Assembly (NCBI RefSeq): GCF_009746565.1
Contig: NZ_WRPN01000005.1
Coordinates: forward strand, 124,001-188,000
Length of the DNA stretch: 64,000 nucleotides
Source of the DNA: Mariniflexile maritimum
GTDB lineage: Bacteria > Bacteroidota > Bacteroidia > Flavobacteriales > Flavobacteriaceae
Reading direction: 5' to 3'
The position numbers were made by a program, and so were the translations under genes. Below, one piece after another: positions 36,366-44,160 of this stretch (position 1 is its first letter; every line of letters starts with the position of its first letter). Under the pieces are notes generated by a model. It saw only the letters and a program-made list of their open reading frames with translations. It had not been told where the DNA came from and made no database searches.

Positions 36366-36827
36366 TTAATTATAAAGTAAAACGTAAAGATTGAGCGATG
36401 TAGCAATGCACAACCATAAAAAATAAGGAATAATTAAAAGTGACTTTAATCCTTGTTGCCTTCTGTAATCGTATAAAAAGATGGTTACGACGCTAGTTAA
36501 CGCAAGAATTACAATAAGTCCTAAACCCACTAAGTGTTGGTTGAAAAAAATAAAGTTCCAAATAACATTTAAGATAAATTGTATGGTAAATAGAATTTTT
36601 ACCCTTGTGTTTGGCAATGCTAAATACAAATAGGCCATGTAGAATGAAAAACACAGCATGATGGTGTTCCAAGCAGCTCCAAAGACCCAACCCGGTGGCG
36701 TCCATGGGGCTTTATTGAGGTTTAAGTACCAATTTGATTGTGGCCCGTTATTCATTAACAAATAGCCCAAGCCCAAAGCACCAAAATTGATGATTAAAAA
36801 GAGTAGGAGTGTTTTTGTAAACTTCAT
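36366..36827 (-). CDS. tspO: TspO/MBR family membrane protein
   Basis: This is a five-helix outer- or inner-membrane translocator-type protein of 153 residues that binds tetrapyrroles; in photosynthetic bacteria it tunes light- and oxygen-dependent genes. NKAPWTPPGWVFGAAWNTIMLCFSFYM is the family signature, followed by FILNVIWNFIFFNQHL and a C-terminal WLCIATSLNLYVLLYN. The start ATG overlaps the upstream small gene's stop (ATGA). Its place between photolyase and glutathione peroxidase genes suggests a role in photo-oxidative stress, which is inference. Confidence 0.93.
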   Translation of the reverse strand: MKFTKTLLLFLIINFGALGLGYLLMNNGPQSNWYLNLNKAPWTPPGWVFGAAWNTIMLCFSFYMAYLYLALPNTRVKILFTIQFILNVIWNFIFFNQHLVGLGLIVILALTSVVTIFLYDYRRQQGLKSLLIIPYFLWLCIATSLNLYVLLYN

Positions 36828-36991
36828 TTTTTAAGATTTTCAATTCTCACTAAAACGGCTTCAGCTTCAGCATAAATTTTATCACTTTCACTTCTGTTAA
36901 TGCTTGAAAGTTTATGCCATTTTTCCATTAACGACTTGTATTTTGCGTGCAATTTATCAGTTTCCGAGGTTTTTTTAAATAATTTGAACAT
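36824..36991 (-). CDS. Lacal_2735-like small protein
   Basis: This is a 55-residue cytosolic peptide starting MFKLFKKTSETDKLHAKYKS, then LMEKWHKLSSINRSESDKIY and AEAEAVLVRIENLKK. The pattern (FKKxSExxKL..KYxxLMxxxHKLSxINRxxSDxxYAEA) matches Lacal_2735-type proteins of flavobacteria. It forms a single helical hairpin and its function is unknown. It overlaps tspO by ATGA and begins 6 bases after the glutathione peroxidase stop, so it belongs to the same unit. It is short enough to be missed by gene callers. Confidence 0.75.
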   Translation of the reverse strand: MFKLFKKTSETDKLHAKYKSLMEKWHKLSSINRSESDKIYAEAEAVLVRIENLKK

Positions 36992-36997
36992 ATCGTT

Positions 36998-37540
36998 TTA
37001 TTTTATGTGGTTTGTAATTTGATCGCTTAGCGGATTGGTTATGGAATAGTAATAATCCACCAAATGCCCTTGACCATCTACCAAATATTTTTGAAAGTTC
37101 CATTTTACGGTCGAACTGGAACTGCCGTTTTTTTCTTTTTGGGTTAACCATTGATACAGAGGGTGTTGGTTGTTGCCCTTTACATCAATTTTCTCGGTCA
37201 TTAAAAACGTAACGCCATAGTTTTGCTGACAAAAAGTTTGTATTTCCTTAACCGTTCCGGGTTCTTGGCCACCAAATTGGTTACAGGGCAATCCTATCAC
37301 CATAAGTTTGTCCTTGTGGGTATCGTACAGGTTTTGTAAATCTTCGTATTGTTTTGTAAAACCGCATTTTGATGCCGTGTTTACAAATAGAATATGTTTT
37401 CCTTTTAAGGTGGACAAATCGATGGGTTTTCCTTCTAAACTATTAATTTTTATGGCGTAAATAGATTCGGAAGGGTTTGTTTGCGCCACCGATTTTGAGA
37501 ATATTGAGAACATAATACTTAATATTAGTAGTTTTTTCAT
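36998..37540 (-). CDS. Glutathione peroxidase-like (thiol peroxidase), exported
   Basis: This 180-residue thioredoxin-fold peroxidase reduces hydrogen and lipid peroxides. The peroxidatic Cys is in VNTASKCGFTKQY, the Gln/Trp active-site partners are in GLPCNQFGGQEPGT and VKWNFQKYLVD, and the resolving-type Cys lies in QTFCQQNYG. It begins with a signal peptide (MKKLLILSIMFSIFSKSVAQ), so it acts in the periplasm. It probably uses thioredoxin-like donors rather than glutathione (family knowledge). It lies in the photolyase unit, after a 103-base gap that may contain an internal promoter. Confidence 0.9.
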   Translation of the reverse strand: MKKLLILSIMFSIFSKSVAQTNPSESIYAIKINSLEGKPIDLSTLKGKHILFVNTASKCGFTKQYEDLQNLYDTHKDKLMVIGLPCNQFGGQEPGTVKEIQTFCQQNYGVTFLMTEKIDVKGNNQHPLYQWLTQKEKNGSSSSTVKWNFQKYLVDGQGHLVDYYYSITNPLSDQITNHIK

Positions 37541-37643
37541 GGGTTAATGTGAATTGTTTCTTAATAGGTTATATGTTGTTTGCATAGCTTCATGTTTATT
37601 GAACGCAATTTGAGGTTCTGCTCATTTCCCAATCGGTCATCGT

Positions 37644-38327
37644 TTATATTTTAAATGAAGTGATGCCACAATCCATTTGAAAAATTTGACCCGACATGGA
37701 TGCTGCGTTGCCAGATATTAAAAATACGGCCATTTCTGCAACTTCCTCCGGATTTAAGAATTTTTTAAGAGGATGCCTTTCGGAAATGGCCTCAACCATT
37801 TTATCATTTCTTAACAATTTTGAAGCAAGTTCGGTATGGGTTACCGTTGGTGCAATGGCATTGACCCGAACGGTTGGCGCCAATTCTGCACCTAACGATT
37901 TAACCAAACCTTCAACACCTGATTTTGCACTTGCTATGCTTGCGTGAAAGGGCATCCCTAATTTTGTGGCCACGGTACTAAAAAGTAAAATAGATGGATT
38001 TTCACCTTTTTTAAGGGCATCCACATATTTTTTGATGGCTTTTACCGCACCTAGTACGTTAATTTCAAAATCTTCCCTAAAATCGTCTAAGCTCAATCGG
38101 GATATAGGTTTAAGGTTGATGCTTCCCGGGCAATAAATCAAACTGTCCATACTTTCAATTTCGGGTAGTTCATCCGTTAAAATATCACAATTATAATGCG
38201 TTAAATTAGCATGTGCCCTAGTGGGTGCAGACCTGCTAATGTTTATAACCTTGTGCGTGTTCAATACGCTGTTAACAATAGCATTGCCAATACCTTTGCT
38301 GCCACCAATAATTACTATTGTTCTCAT
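37644..38327 (-). CDS. SDR family oxidoreductase
   Basis: This 227-residue short-chain dehydrogenase/reductase starts MRTIVIIGGSKGIGNAIVNS with the nucleotide motif GGSKGIG. The family's catalytic Ser is in LLFSTVATKLGMPFHAS; at the usual YxxxK site the sequence reads HASIASAKSG, so the catalytic Tyr is replaced by His/Ser and only the Lys remains. That makes the activity uncertain. I used the ATG at 38327; the next gene stops 4 bases upstream. Its position directly after folE suggests a pterin-type substrate, as in known folE-linked SDR pairs, but this is inference. Confidence 0.8.
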   Translation of the reverse strand: MRTIVIIGGSKGIGNAIVNSVLNTHKVINISRSAPTRAHANLTHYNCDILTDELPEIESMDSLIYCPGSINLKPISRLSLDDFREDFEINVLGAVKAIKKYVDALKKGENPSILLFSTVATKLGMPFHASIASAKSGVEGLVKSLGAELAPTVRVNAIAPTVTHTELASKLLRNDKMVEAISERHPLKKFLNPEEVAEMAVFLISGNAASMSGQIFQMDCGITSFKI

Positions 38328-38331
38328 TGTT

Positions 38332-38562
38332 TTAAAGATTTGCAATTAGGTGTTTGCCGTTTAGTCGTTTTTCAACCTTGCGTTTAATGGCTGTTAAACG
38401 TTTCATTATATCCATGAGTTGTTCGTCTTTTTTTCGTTTGTATAGTTCATTTAAACCTAAAATCAACGATTTTGCTTTTCTTGAAATTTCAATGCGATCG
38501 CTTGTAGAGAGCGATTTCAGTTTTTGTTGTTCAAAAGCGAGGGCTTCGTCTATAATATCCAT
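38332..38562 (-). CDS. Small helical protein of unknown function
   Basis: This 76-residue, strongly charged helical protein starts MDIIDEALAFEQQKLKSLST and contains LNELYKRKKDEQLMDIMKRL. It has no cysteines, signal peptide or membrane segment. It lies 4 bases from folE upstream and 4 bases from the SDR downstream, so it is surely co-transcribed. I do not recognise the family; a small coiled-coil partner of one of its neighbours is possible. Confidence 0.65.
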   Translation of the reverse strand: MDIIDEALAFEQQKLKSLSTSDRIEISRKAKSLILGLNELYKRKKDEQLMDIMKRLTAIKRKVEKRLNGKHLIANL

Positions 38563-38566
38563 GGAA

Positions 38567-39268
38567 TTAGTCTTTTAGATAATTTTGTAATTCTGCAATT
38601 TTTTCGGGAGTGTTGAATTTCCCGCCGTAATAACACGTAACGGTTGCCGATGTTTCATCTTTAATGCCTCTTGATGACACGCATAAATGTTTGGCATCAA
38701 TAATAACCGCTACATCTTCCGTACCTAAAATATGTTTTAAGTCTTCAGCTATTTGATTGGTTAAACGTTCCTGTACTTGCGGACGCTTGGCATAGTATTG
38801 AACGATTCGGTTTAATTTTGATAAGCCAATAACTTTTCCAGAAGAAATATACGCCACATGCGCCTTACCGATAATGGGCACAAAATGATGCTCGCAATTG
38901 GAGTAGAAAGCAATGTTTTTTTCAACCAACATTTGATTGTATTGATATTTATTGTCGAACAATGCGATTTTTGGTTTGTTGGCTGGGTTTAGGCCAGAAA
39001 AAATTTCGTCAATGTACATTTTGGCAACGCGTTCGGGCGTGCCTTTTAAGGAATCATCGGTTAGGTCCAAACCCATAACGTCCATAATTTCCTCAAATAA
39101 AAGTGCGATGCGTTGTTTTTTCTCGGTATCCGAAAGTTTAAAGGCATCTTTCTTCATGGGTGTTTCCAGCCCGGTATAGAGGTGGTCGTCGCCAATATCT
39201 TCATGTGAAAATCCGTTTAGGATGTGTCCGTTTTTTTTCTTCGTTGCAATGAAAGTTTCTGTGTTCAT
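38567..39268 (-). CDS. folE: GTP cyclohydrolase I (FolE type 1)
   Basis: This enzyme converts GTP to 7,8-dihydroneopterin triphosphate, the entry to folate and other pterins. It has 233 residues with an N-terminal extension. The zinc and catalytic motifs are present: NCEHHFVPIIGKAHVAYI and the C-terminal CVSSRGIKDETSATVTCYYGG. KLNRIVQYYAKRPQVQERL follows the zinc motif. It is in the photolyase cluster rather than a folate operon; class I photolyases often carry methenyltetrahydrofolate as antenna, so a cofactor-supply role is plausible (inference). Confidence 0.95.
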   Translation of the reverse strand: MNTETFIATKKKNGHILNGFSHEDIGDDHLYTGLETPMKKDAFKLSDTEKKQRIALLFEEIMDVMGLDLTDDSLKGTPERVAKMYIDEIFSGLNPANKPKIALFDNKYQYNQMLVEKNIAFYSNCEHHFVPIIGKAHVAYISSGKVIGLSKLNRIVQYYAKRPQVQERLTNQIAEDLKHILGTEDVAVIIDAKHLCVSSRGIKDETSATVTCYYGGKFNTPEKIAELQNYLKD

Positions 39269-39322
39269 AGTGTCTTTTTTAAGTGCTGTTTTCGTGTATT
39301 CATCCCACGAATCAAAGCAAGG

Positions 39323-39598
39323 TTAACGTTTTGATATTGTGTTGTGCGTAATGTGTTTTTGTCGCGAACATTTAAAACGGCCATTTTCAAATGTTCGTAA
39401 TTTTTGGTGTTTTGTAGTGCGCCCTTTTACCCGCTTGCGCCACATTTTAAAGCTGTTAGGCCTCATTTCGCGGCGCATGAATTGAATGATTTGCGGTTCA
39501 TTCAAACCAAATTGAAACGTTAGGGCTTCAAACGGGGTTCTGTCTTCCCAAGCCATTTCAATAATTCGGTCCTTATCTTGGTCTGTAAAATTTACCAT
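39323..39598 (-). CDS. TIGR03643 family protein
   Basis: This 91-residue basic protein matches TIGR03643: MVNFTDQDKDRIIEMAWEDR, TPFEALTFQFGLNEPQIIQF, then MRREMRPNSFKMWRKRVKGR and a KH tail. The first 55 residues look like a helix-turn-helix, so it may contact DNA (inference). Family members are found beside photolyase and GTP cyclohydrolase genes in many marine bacteria. It overlaps the upstream gene by 7 bases. The Lys/Arg/His-rich tail (after about residue 70) is longer than usual. Confidence 0.8.
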   Translation of the reverse strand: MVNFTDQDKDRIIEMAWEDRTPFEALTFQFGLNEPQIIQFMRREMRPNSFKMWRKRVKGRTTKHQKLRTFENGRFKCSRQKHITHNTISKR

Positions 39599-40023
39599 GT
39601 GGGATGAAATTGAAATTGTGCGTCGTATTTAATTTTTTCGTCTAGCATTTTATTGAAGAACGCTTTGTTTTCCTTAAAGTTTCTGTCGTTTTTAAATTGA
39701 ATAAAGCGTCCTTGTGCATGGATGCTGCTACCGTTTGATTTATAAATAACCAACTGGTAGTAAGGAATGATCCATGTAAAATTCCTGAGTCCTTTATTTA
39801 TTCGTATTAGGATGCCAATAGGTCGCAATTCTATGTTGGCAAACGTTGTGTCTGCTAGGGTATTTACAAAGTTTTTCATGTTCATGCTTACGTTTTCAAT
39901 GTCCAATCGTTTTGAGCCGATACCTTTCATTTTGATGGCCTGAAACAATCCAAATCGTTTCCCTACCAAATCGTCTATGAGCTCGTCGTATTTTTTTTCT
40001 TTGTATGTTGTTTCTAAAACCAT
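39592..40023 (-). CDS. Protein of unknown function, first gene of photolyase unit
   Basis: This 143-residue soluble protein is predicted to be alternating strand and helix, with KGLRNFTWIIPYYQLVIYKS and HAQGRFIQFKNDRNFKENK. No signal peptide, membrane segment or cysteine is seen. The strand-rich FANIELRPIGILIRINKGLRN stretch resembles a PH-like fold, but I do not recognise the family. It is the first gene after the shared operator/promoter element at 40028-40090 and overlaps TIGR03643 by 7 bases, so it is tied to the cluster. Confidence 0.7.
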   Translation of the reverse strand: MVLETTYKEKKYDELIDDLVGKRFGLFQAIKMKGIGSKRLDIENVSMNMKNFVNTLADTTFANIELRPIGILIRINKGLRNFTWIIPYYQLVIYKSNGSSIHAQGRFIQFKNDRNFKENKAFFNKMLDEKIKYDAQFQFHPTW

Positions 40024-40027
40024 AGGC

Positions 40028-40090
40028 TAAAGATAATAAAAATTTCAAATTGTTTAACTATTTTTGCAAAAGATTAAACAAAAATTAACA
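40028..40090 (-). promoter_or_regulatory. Promoter and shared three-half-site operator of the photolyase unit
   Basis: On the plus strand, TGTTTAAC (40051-40058) and ATTAAACA (40073-40080) are inverted half-sites 14 bases apart. ATTAACA (40084-40090) repeats the second one 11 bases on. A -7-like TATCTTTA lies at 40028-40035 (minus strand), 5 bases before the first gene. The same layout stands upstream of the TetR-like gene. There is no TTG at -33, so an activator or repressor probably governs it. Confidence 0.7.
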
Positions 40091-40101
40091 AAGCAAATTT
40101 T

Positions 40102-41529
40102 TTAACCTGATGTTGCTAACCTATTAATCATGCCCCTAAAAATAAAGCCATGAAACGGTAGCACGCTGTACCAATAGAACCTTCCTGCGAGTCCGCGGGG
40201 TCTAAAGGTGGCCGTTTGTTTTAATATGCCATCTTCAATTTTAAATTCCAACCATGCTTCACCGGGTAATTTCATTTCGGCATACAACAAAAGTTTTTTT
40301 TCACTTTTATCACTAAAAATAACCCGCCAAAAATCCAGGGCATCACCGGTATTAAGTTCTGAAACGTGCGTTCGGCCACGTCTTAACCCTATACCGCCTA
40401 CCATTTTATCTAAAAGGCCTCGAATGTTCCATAAAAAGGTGCCGTAATACCAGCCGGTTTTGCCACCAATGGACCAGATTTTGTTAAGGGTTTTTGCCTC
40501 GTCATCAATTTTTTGCTCTTTGTAATCTTTAAAACAACCATATTTTGGAACGTTCACATATTTATGAAGGCTATTTTGCAGCACACCACTACTTACCATA
40601 GAATCTTTCCAACTGGAAACAATGCTGTTTTGCTCAATTTTTTCAAAAGCCAAATGCACCGCTTCGGCATAGGTAATAGGGTTTATATTTAATGTTTTAT
40701 TGATGTTGCTTGGTTTTCCTATAATTTCAACACCCATGCTATCTACTAATGAAGACGCTAGTTTATAAGAGGTTGAAGTAACAAAGTACAGCCAATAGGA
40801 CGATAATTTGGGGGTCATAACCGGCACTGTAAGGATATAGCGTTTTAATTTTCTAATGTTGGCAAACTTTAATAGCATCTGTTTGTAGGTCAGTATTTCG
40901 GGTCCGAAAACATCATACGATTTATTGAACAGCGCCGTATGGCCTTTTGCCCGTGATAGAAACAGTAAAACATCGCGAACCGCAATGGGCTGTGTTTTGG
41001 TGTTTAGCCATTTTGGGGCTATCATTACCGGTAGCTTTTCAACCAAATCGCGAATAATCTCAAACGATGAACTGCCCGAGCCCACAATAATACCTGCCTT
41101 AAAAACGGTAAGCGCGTATATTTTCGACTCTAAAAGCTGCTCAACGTTTTTTCTTGATTGTAAATGTTTTGAAAGTTCGGTCTCATTAGTGATGCCACTT
41201 AAATAGATGACCTGTTTTACAGCAGTAGTTTCTAGGTAGTTTTTGAAGTTTTTTGCGCACGAAGCTTCCAAAATCTCGAAATCCTTAGAGGTATTCGACA
41301 TGGAATGTATTAAATAGTACGCCACATCAATATCTTTGGGAATGTTATTTAAGGTTTCGGGTTTTAAAAAATCGGCCTCGACAATGGTAACATGCGCGTC
41401 TTCAAAATAATTTTTATCTGCTCTCAGGGCATCACGTACGGCACAAACCACATGGTGGCCTTCGTTAATTAAAACCGGGATTAAACGTTTGCCAATATAA
41501 CCTGTGGCACCAGTAATAAGGATTTTCAT
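40102..41529 (-). CDS. SDR-type NAD(P)-binding protein with DUF2867 domain
   Basis: This 475-residue protein has an N-terminal atypical SDR (about 1-300; MKILITGATGYIGKRLIPVL, then ADFLKPETLNNIPKDIDVAYYLIHSM and VIYLSGIT). A DUF2867 domain follows (about 320-475; WSIGGKTGWYYG, PGEAWLEF, TATFRPRGLAGRFYW). The pairing is common in marine bacteria beside photolyase genes. The N-terminal part should bind NAD(P)H or NAD; the substrate is unknown. It overlaps the upstream flavin reductase by 4 bases (ATGA), so the two are co-translated. Confidence 0.88.
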   Translation of the reverse strand: MKILITGATGYIGKRLIPVLINEGHHVVCAVRDALRADKNYFEDAHVTIVEADFLKPETLNNIPKDIDVAYYLIHSMSNTSKDFEILEASCAKNFKNYLETTAVKQVIYLSGITNETELSKHLQSRKNVEQLLESKIYALTVFKAGIIVGSGSSSFEIIRDLVEKLPVMIAPKWLNTKTQPIAVRDVLLFLSRAKGHTALFNKSYDVFGPEILTYKQMLLKFANIRKLKRYILTVPVMTPKLSSYWLYFVTSTSYKLASSLVDSMGVEIIGKPSNINKTLNINPITYAEAVHLAFEKIEQNSIVSSWKDSMVSSGVLQNSLHKYVNVPKYGCFKDYKEQKIDDEAKTLNKIWSIGGKTGWYYGTFLWNIRGLLDKMVGGIGLRRGRTHVSELNTGDALDFWRVIFSDKSEKKLLLYAEMKLPGEAWLEFKIEDGILKQTATFRPRGLAGRFYWYSVLPFHGFIFRGMINRLATSG

Positions 41530-42167
41530 TTTTTCTGGAGCGTTTCTTCCATTTTTTTTGGACGTTGGTAACCTAACCGGGTTTTTAGTTGTGGTAGTGC
41601 ATAGCCATCCAACCCATTAATGGCTGCAATGTTGGCTTTTGAAAGGTTTACAAAACCATCGGTTTCCAACAACGTGTCCTCAAGGTATAAATCTTTAATT
41701 TCTCCAACAAGCAGTATGGTGCCGTTGGCTTTAATGGGGTATTCCTCTACATATTCCATGGCCATTTGAATGGGCGAGCCGTTTACAAAAGGTGCCCAAA
41801 AATTATTTTTGTAGGTTTCCTGTAAATTTGTCACGTCAAATTCTGAAACGTTGTACTTATATTTAGCCGACGTATGGTGTGCGTCTTCAATAATGGCTTC
41901 ATGAATATGGTTGATGGTAAATAACTTGGTAGCCTTTATGTTATTGTAAGTATTTCTAATAGCGGTGGTTGGTCTTAAAAAAAAGCCAAGTAGGGCAGGG
42001 TCGGAGCCCAAGTGCGTTACCGAACTAAATACAGCCACATTTGTAATGCCCTGTGCCGATTTAGTACCAATTAAATTGGCCGATTTATACCCCGAGCAAC
42101 TATTTATTAAGTTGATTTTGTACAAATGCTCTAGCGCGTTAATCTGTTTTTGGGTAAAATGTAGCAT
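41526..42167 (-). CDS. Flavin reductase family protein
   Basis: This 213-residue FMN-binding split-barrel protein starts MLHFTQKQINALEHLYKINL, with the flavin-contacting SVTHLGSDPALLGFFLRP segment and TTAIRNTYNNIKATKLFTIN after it. These proteins reduce FMN or FAD using NAD(P)H or serve as partners of flavin-dependent enzymes. In this cluster it could supply reduced flavin to photolyase or to the neighbouring SDR (inference). It overlaps the downstream gene by ATGA and the upstream kinase-like gene by one base. Confidence 0.85.
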   Translation of the reverse strand: MLHFTQKQINALEHLYKINLINSCSGYKSANLIGTKSAQGITNVAVFSSVTHLGSDPALLGFFLRPTTAIRNTYNNIKATKLFTINHIHEAIIEDAHHTSAKYKYNVSEFDVTNLQETYKNNFWAPFVNGSPIQMAMEYVEEYPIKANGTILLVGEIKDLYLEDTLLETDGFVNLSKANIAAINGLDGYALPQLKTRLGYQRPKKMEETLQKK

Positions 42168-43477
42168 TACAAATCTTTGAAGTTATTGATTTTTATATCC
42201 TTAGCCTTTAAATCGAACATTAAATTGTAGAGCCCAAAAAAAGTACGGTTAATGTAAATGAAATGTTTTGAACCACGGTTGCCATTCATTTTTCGCAATT
42301 CGGTGTTTTTAGAATAGCGTTGTCCCAATTCGGCAATCTTTCCGAAGAATTCACTATTGGAAAAATCAAATGTTTCAACATGGAAAGGTTGTGTAAACAA
42401 GCTCAACAGCTCGTGAAACATCTCGGTAAAAAAGACGATTTCTTCCTCAGTATCATCTTCACGCAAAATTTCCAGTTCGTATAATTTCGCAACAAAGTAG
42501 CGGTGGTTTGAGATGTTTTCAGGTTTTGCCAATTCAAAATACGGCACATAAAATTCGTTTGGAATGGTTTTCATACAGCCAAAATCGAGCGCTATTAATT
42601 GGCCGTTTCCAGATACTAAAAAATTTCCGGGATGCGGATCGGCATGCACTTTTTTTAGTTTATGAATTTGAAACATGTAAAAATCCCATAATGCCTGCCC
42701 CAAGATATTGGCCGTTTCTTGGTTGTTGTTTAATGCGGTAAATTCTGAAAGGTGCTTGCCTTCCATAAAATCCATGGTGATTATTTTTTCAGAAGATAAA
42801 TCTTCATAATATTGAGGAAACAAGAGGTTAGGAATGTGTTTGCAGGCGTTGGCAATTTCCTTACTTTGTTGAACTTCCAAGATATAATTGGTTTCCTCAA
42901 TCAATTTTCCTTCAACTTCCTTAAAATATTTATCTGAGTTTTCACCTTTTATATTGAACATTTTCATGGCAATTGGCTTAACCAGAGCCAAATCGGATGC
43001 AATGCTTTGGGCAACACCGGGATATTGGATTTTTACGGCCAATTTTTTGCCATTTTTTGTGGCAAGGTGCACTTGACCAATGCTTGCGGCATTCACAGAG
43101 GTTGTGTTGAAGGTATCGTACAGCTCATTTGGCAGTTTTCCAAAATAGTTTTTGAAGGTTTTTAAAACCAAAGCGGGCGATAGTGGTGGCACCGAAAATT
43201 GCGCCAACGAAAACTTTTCAACATAAGCTTGTGGCATGATGCTTTTTTCCATGCTTAGCATTTGCGCCACTTTTAGGGCACTACCTTTAAGTTGTTTTAA
43301 ACCATCGTAAATGTCTTCCGCATTGTTTTCGTTTAGTGTCGCTCTGGCCTCATGCTCTGTTTTTGTAAGTTTATCGCCATAATATTTTAAATAGTTTACG
43401 CCTACTTTTGCACCTGTTGATACGAGTTTAGAAGCACGGTGTATTTTGGAAACAGGAATGGAATCAATGGTTTTCAT
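42167..43477 (-). CDS. AarF/ABC1/UbiB kinase-like protein
   Basis: This 436-residue atypical kinase has the Ala-rich nucleotide loop in NAASIGQVHLA and the VKIQYPG lysine. The catalytic HADPHPGNFLV and the metal motif ALDFGCMK also fit. The KxGQ motif of the family appears as KVAQMLSM, with Ala for Gly. Members act in isoprenoid lipid and quinone metabolism as ATPases. Its role in a photolyase cluster is unknown. It lies between the TetR-like gene (9 bases upstream) and the flavin reductase, which shares one base with it. Confidence 0.9.
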   Translation of the reverse strand: MKTIDSIPVSKIHRASKLVSTGAKVGVNYLKYYGDKLTKTEHEARATLNENNAEDIYDGLKQLKGSALKVAQMLSMEKSIMPQAYVEKFSLAQFSVPPLSPALVLKTFKNYFGKLPNELYDTFNTTSVNAASIGQVHLATKNGKKLAVKIQYPGVAQSIASDLALVKPIAMKMFNIKGENSDKYFKEVEGKLIEETNYILEVQQSKEIANACKHIPNLLFPQYYEDLSSEKIITMDFMEGKHLSEFTALNNNQETANILGQALWDFYMFQIHKLKKVHADPHPGNFLVSGNGQLIALDFGCMKTIPNEFYVPYFELAKPENISNHRYFVAKLYELEILREDDTEEEIVFFTEMFHELLSLFTQPFHVETFDFSNSEFFGKIAELGQRYSKNTELRKMNGNRGSKHFIYINRTFFGLYNLMFDLKAKDIKINNFKDL

Positions 43478-43486
43478 AAGTATGGT

Positions 43487-44143
43487 TTAGTTCATGTGCA
43501 TTTTTTCCTTGAAAATGAATTTCCCAAGATCGATCACACTTTTTAGCGGGGCAATGTGCAACACATCAAAACTGGTATTAACCGATTTTTCGATAAAAAT
43601 ATCCGTTTTTTCAAAGGACGCCGATGTATCGTCCATCCAAAATTTTAGGGTTAAAAGCAATTGTACCCAAGCCGATTCTTGAATTGCTTTATTTTGAAAT
43701 TTGTTGAGCTGTTCCTGTTTTAAATCTAGGGTTTCAATGTTTAAACTACTGATATACTGCGTGAAACTTTTTTTGAGTCCGGAAAGCAAGGTAAATCCTT
43801 TAAGGCTGTTTTTATAAGGGGCAAGTGCAAATAAAACATAGCTTCTGTTGGCCGTTACGTTTTCGAAAAAGGTAAAGTAAAAGCTTAACAATTTGTTTCT
43901 GGCATCAAAAGTATGGTAGTCTTCGCTGGCCTCTAAGGCTGTTAACGTGTTGTTGAAAAATGCTTTGAAAATGTGGGTTTCAACCGCTTCAAACGAACCA
44001 AAGTGCGCATAGAAGGTGGCTTCATCAAAATGGTTCGATTTTGCAAATAGATATACCGATTTAGGCTGTTCGTTGTTTTCTAGAACATAATCCATGTAAT
44101 AGGTAATGATGTCGTTTTCTGAAATAGTTTTCTTTTTTGCCAT
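43487..44143 (-). CDS. TetR-family regulator with Bacteroidota-type C-terminal domain
   Basis: This 218-residue protein begins with a TetR-type helix-turn-helix (SENDIITYYMDYVLEN, then PKSVYLFAKSNHFDEATFYAHFGSFEAVE, about 10-60), followed by an all-helical ligand domain of the TetR_C_23 type (about 75-215) ending KSVIDLGKFIFKEKMHMN. It is the first gene of the cluster and its own promoter carries the three-half-site element, so autoregulation is likely. It is the best local candidate to bind both operator copies. The ligand is unknown. Confidence 0.82.
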   Translation of the reverse strand: MAKKKTISENDIITYYMDYVLENNEQPKSVYLFAKSNHFDEATFYAHFGSFEAVETHIFKAFFNNTLTALEASEDYHTFDARNKLLSFYFTFFENVTANRSYVLFALAPYKNSLKGFTLLSGLKKSFTQYISSLNIETLDLKQEQLNKFQNKAIQESAWVQLLLTLKFWMDDTSASFEKTDIFIEKSVNTSFDVLHIAPLKSVIDLGKFIFKEKMHMN

Positions 44144-44160
44144 GATATTGCGTTATATGG

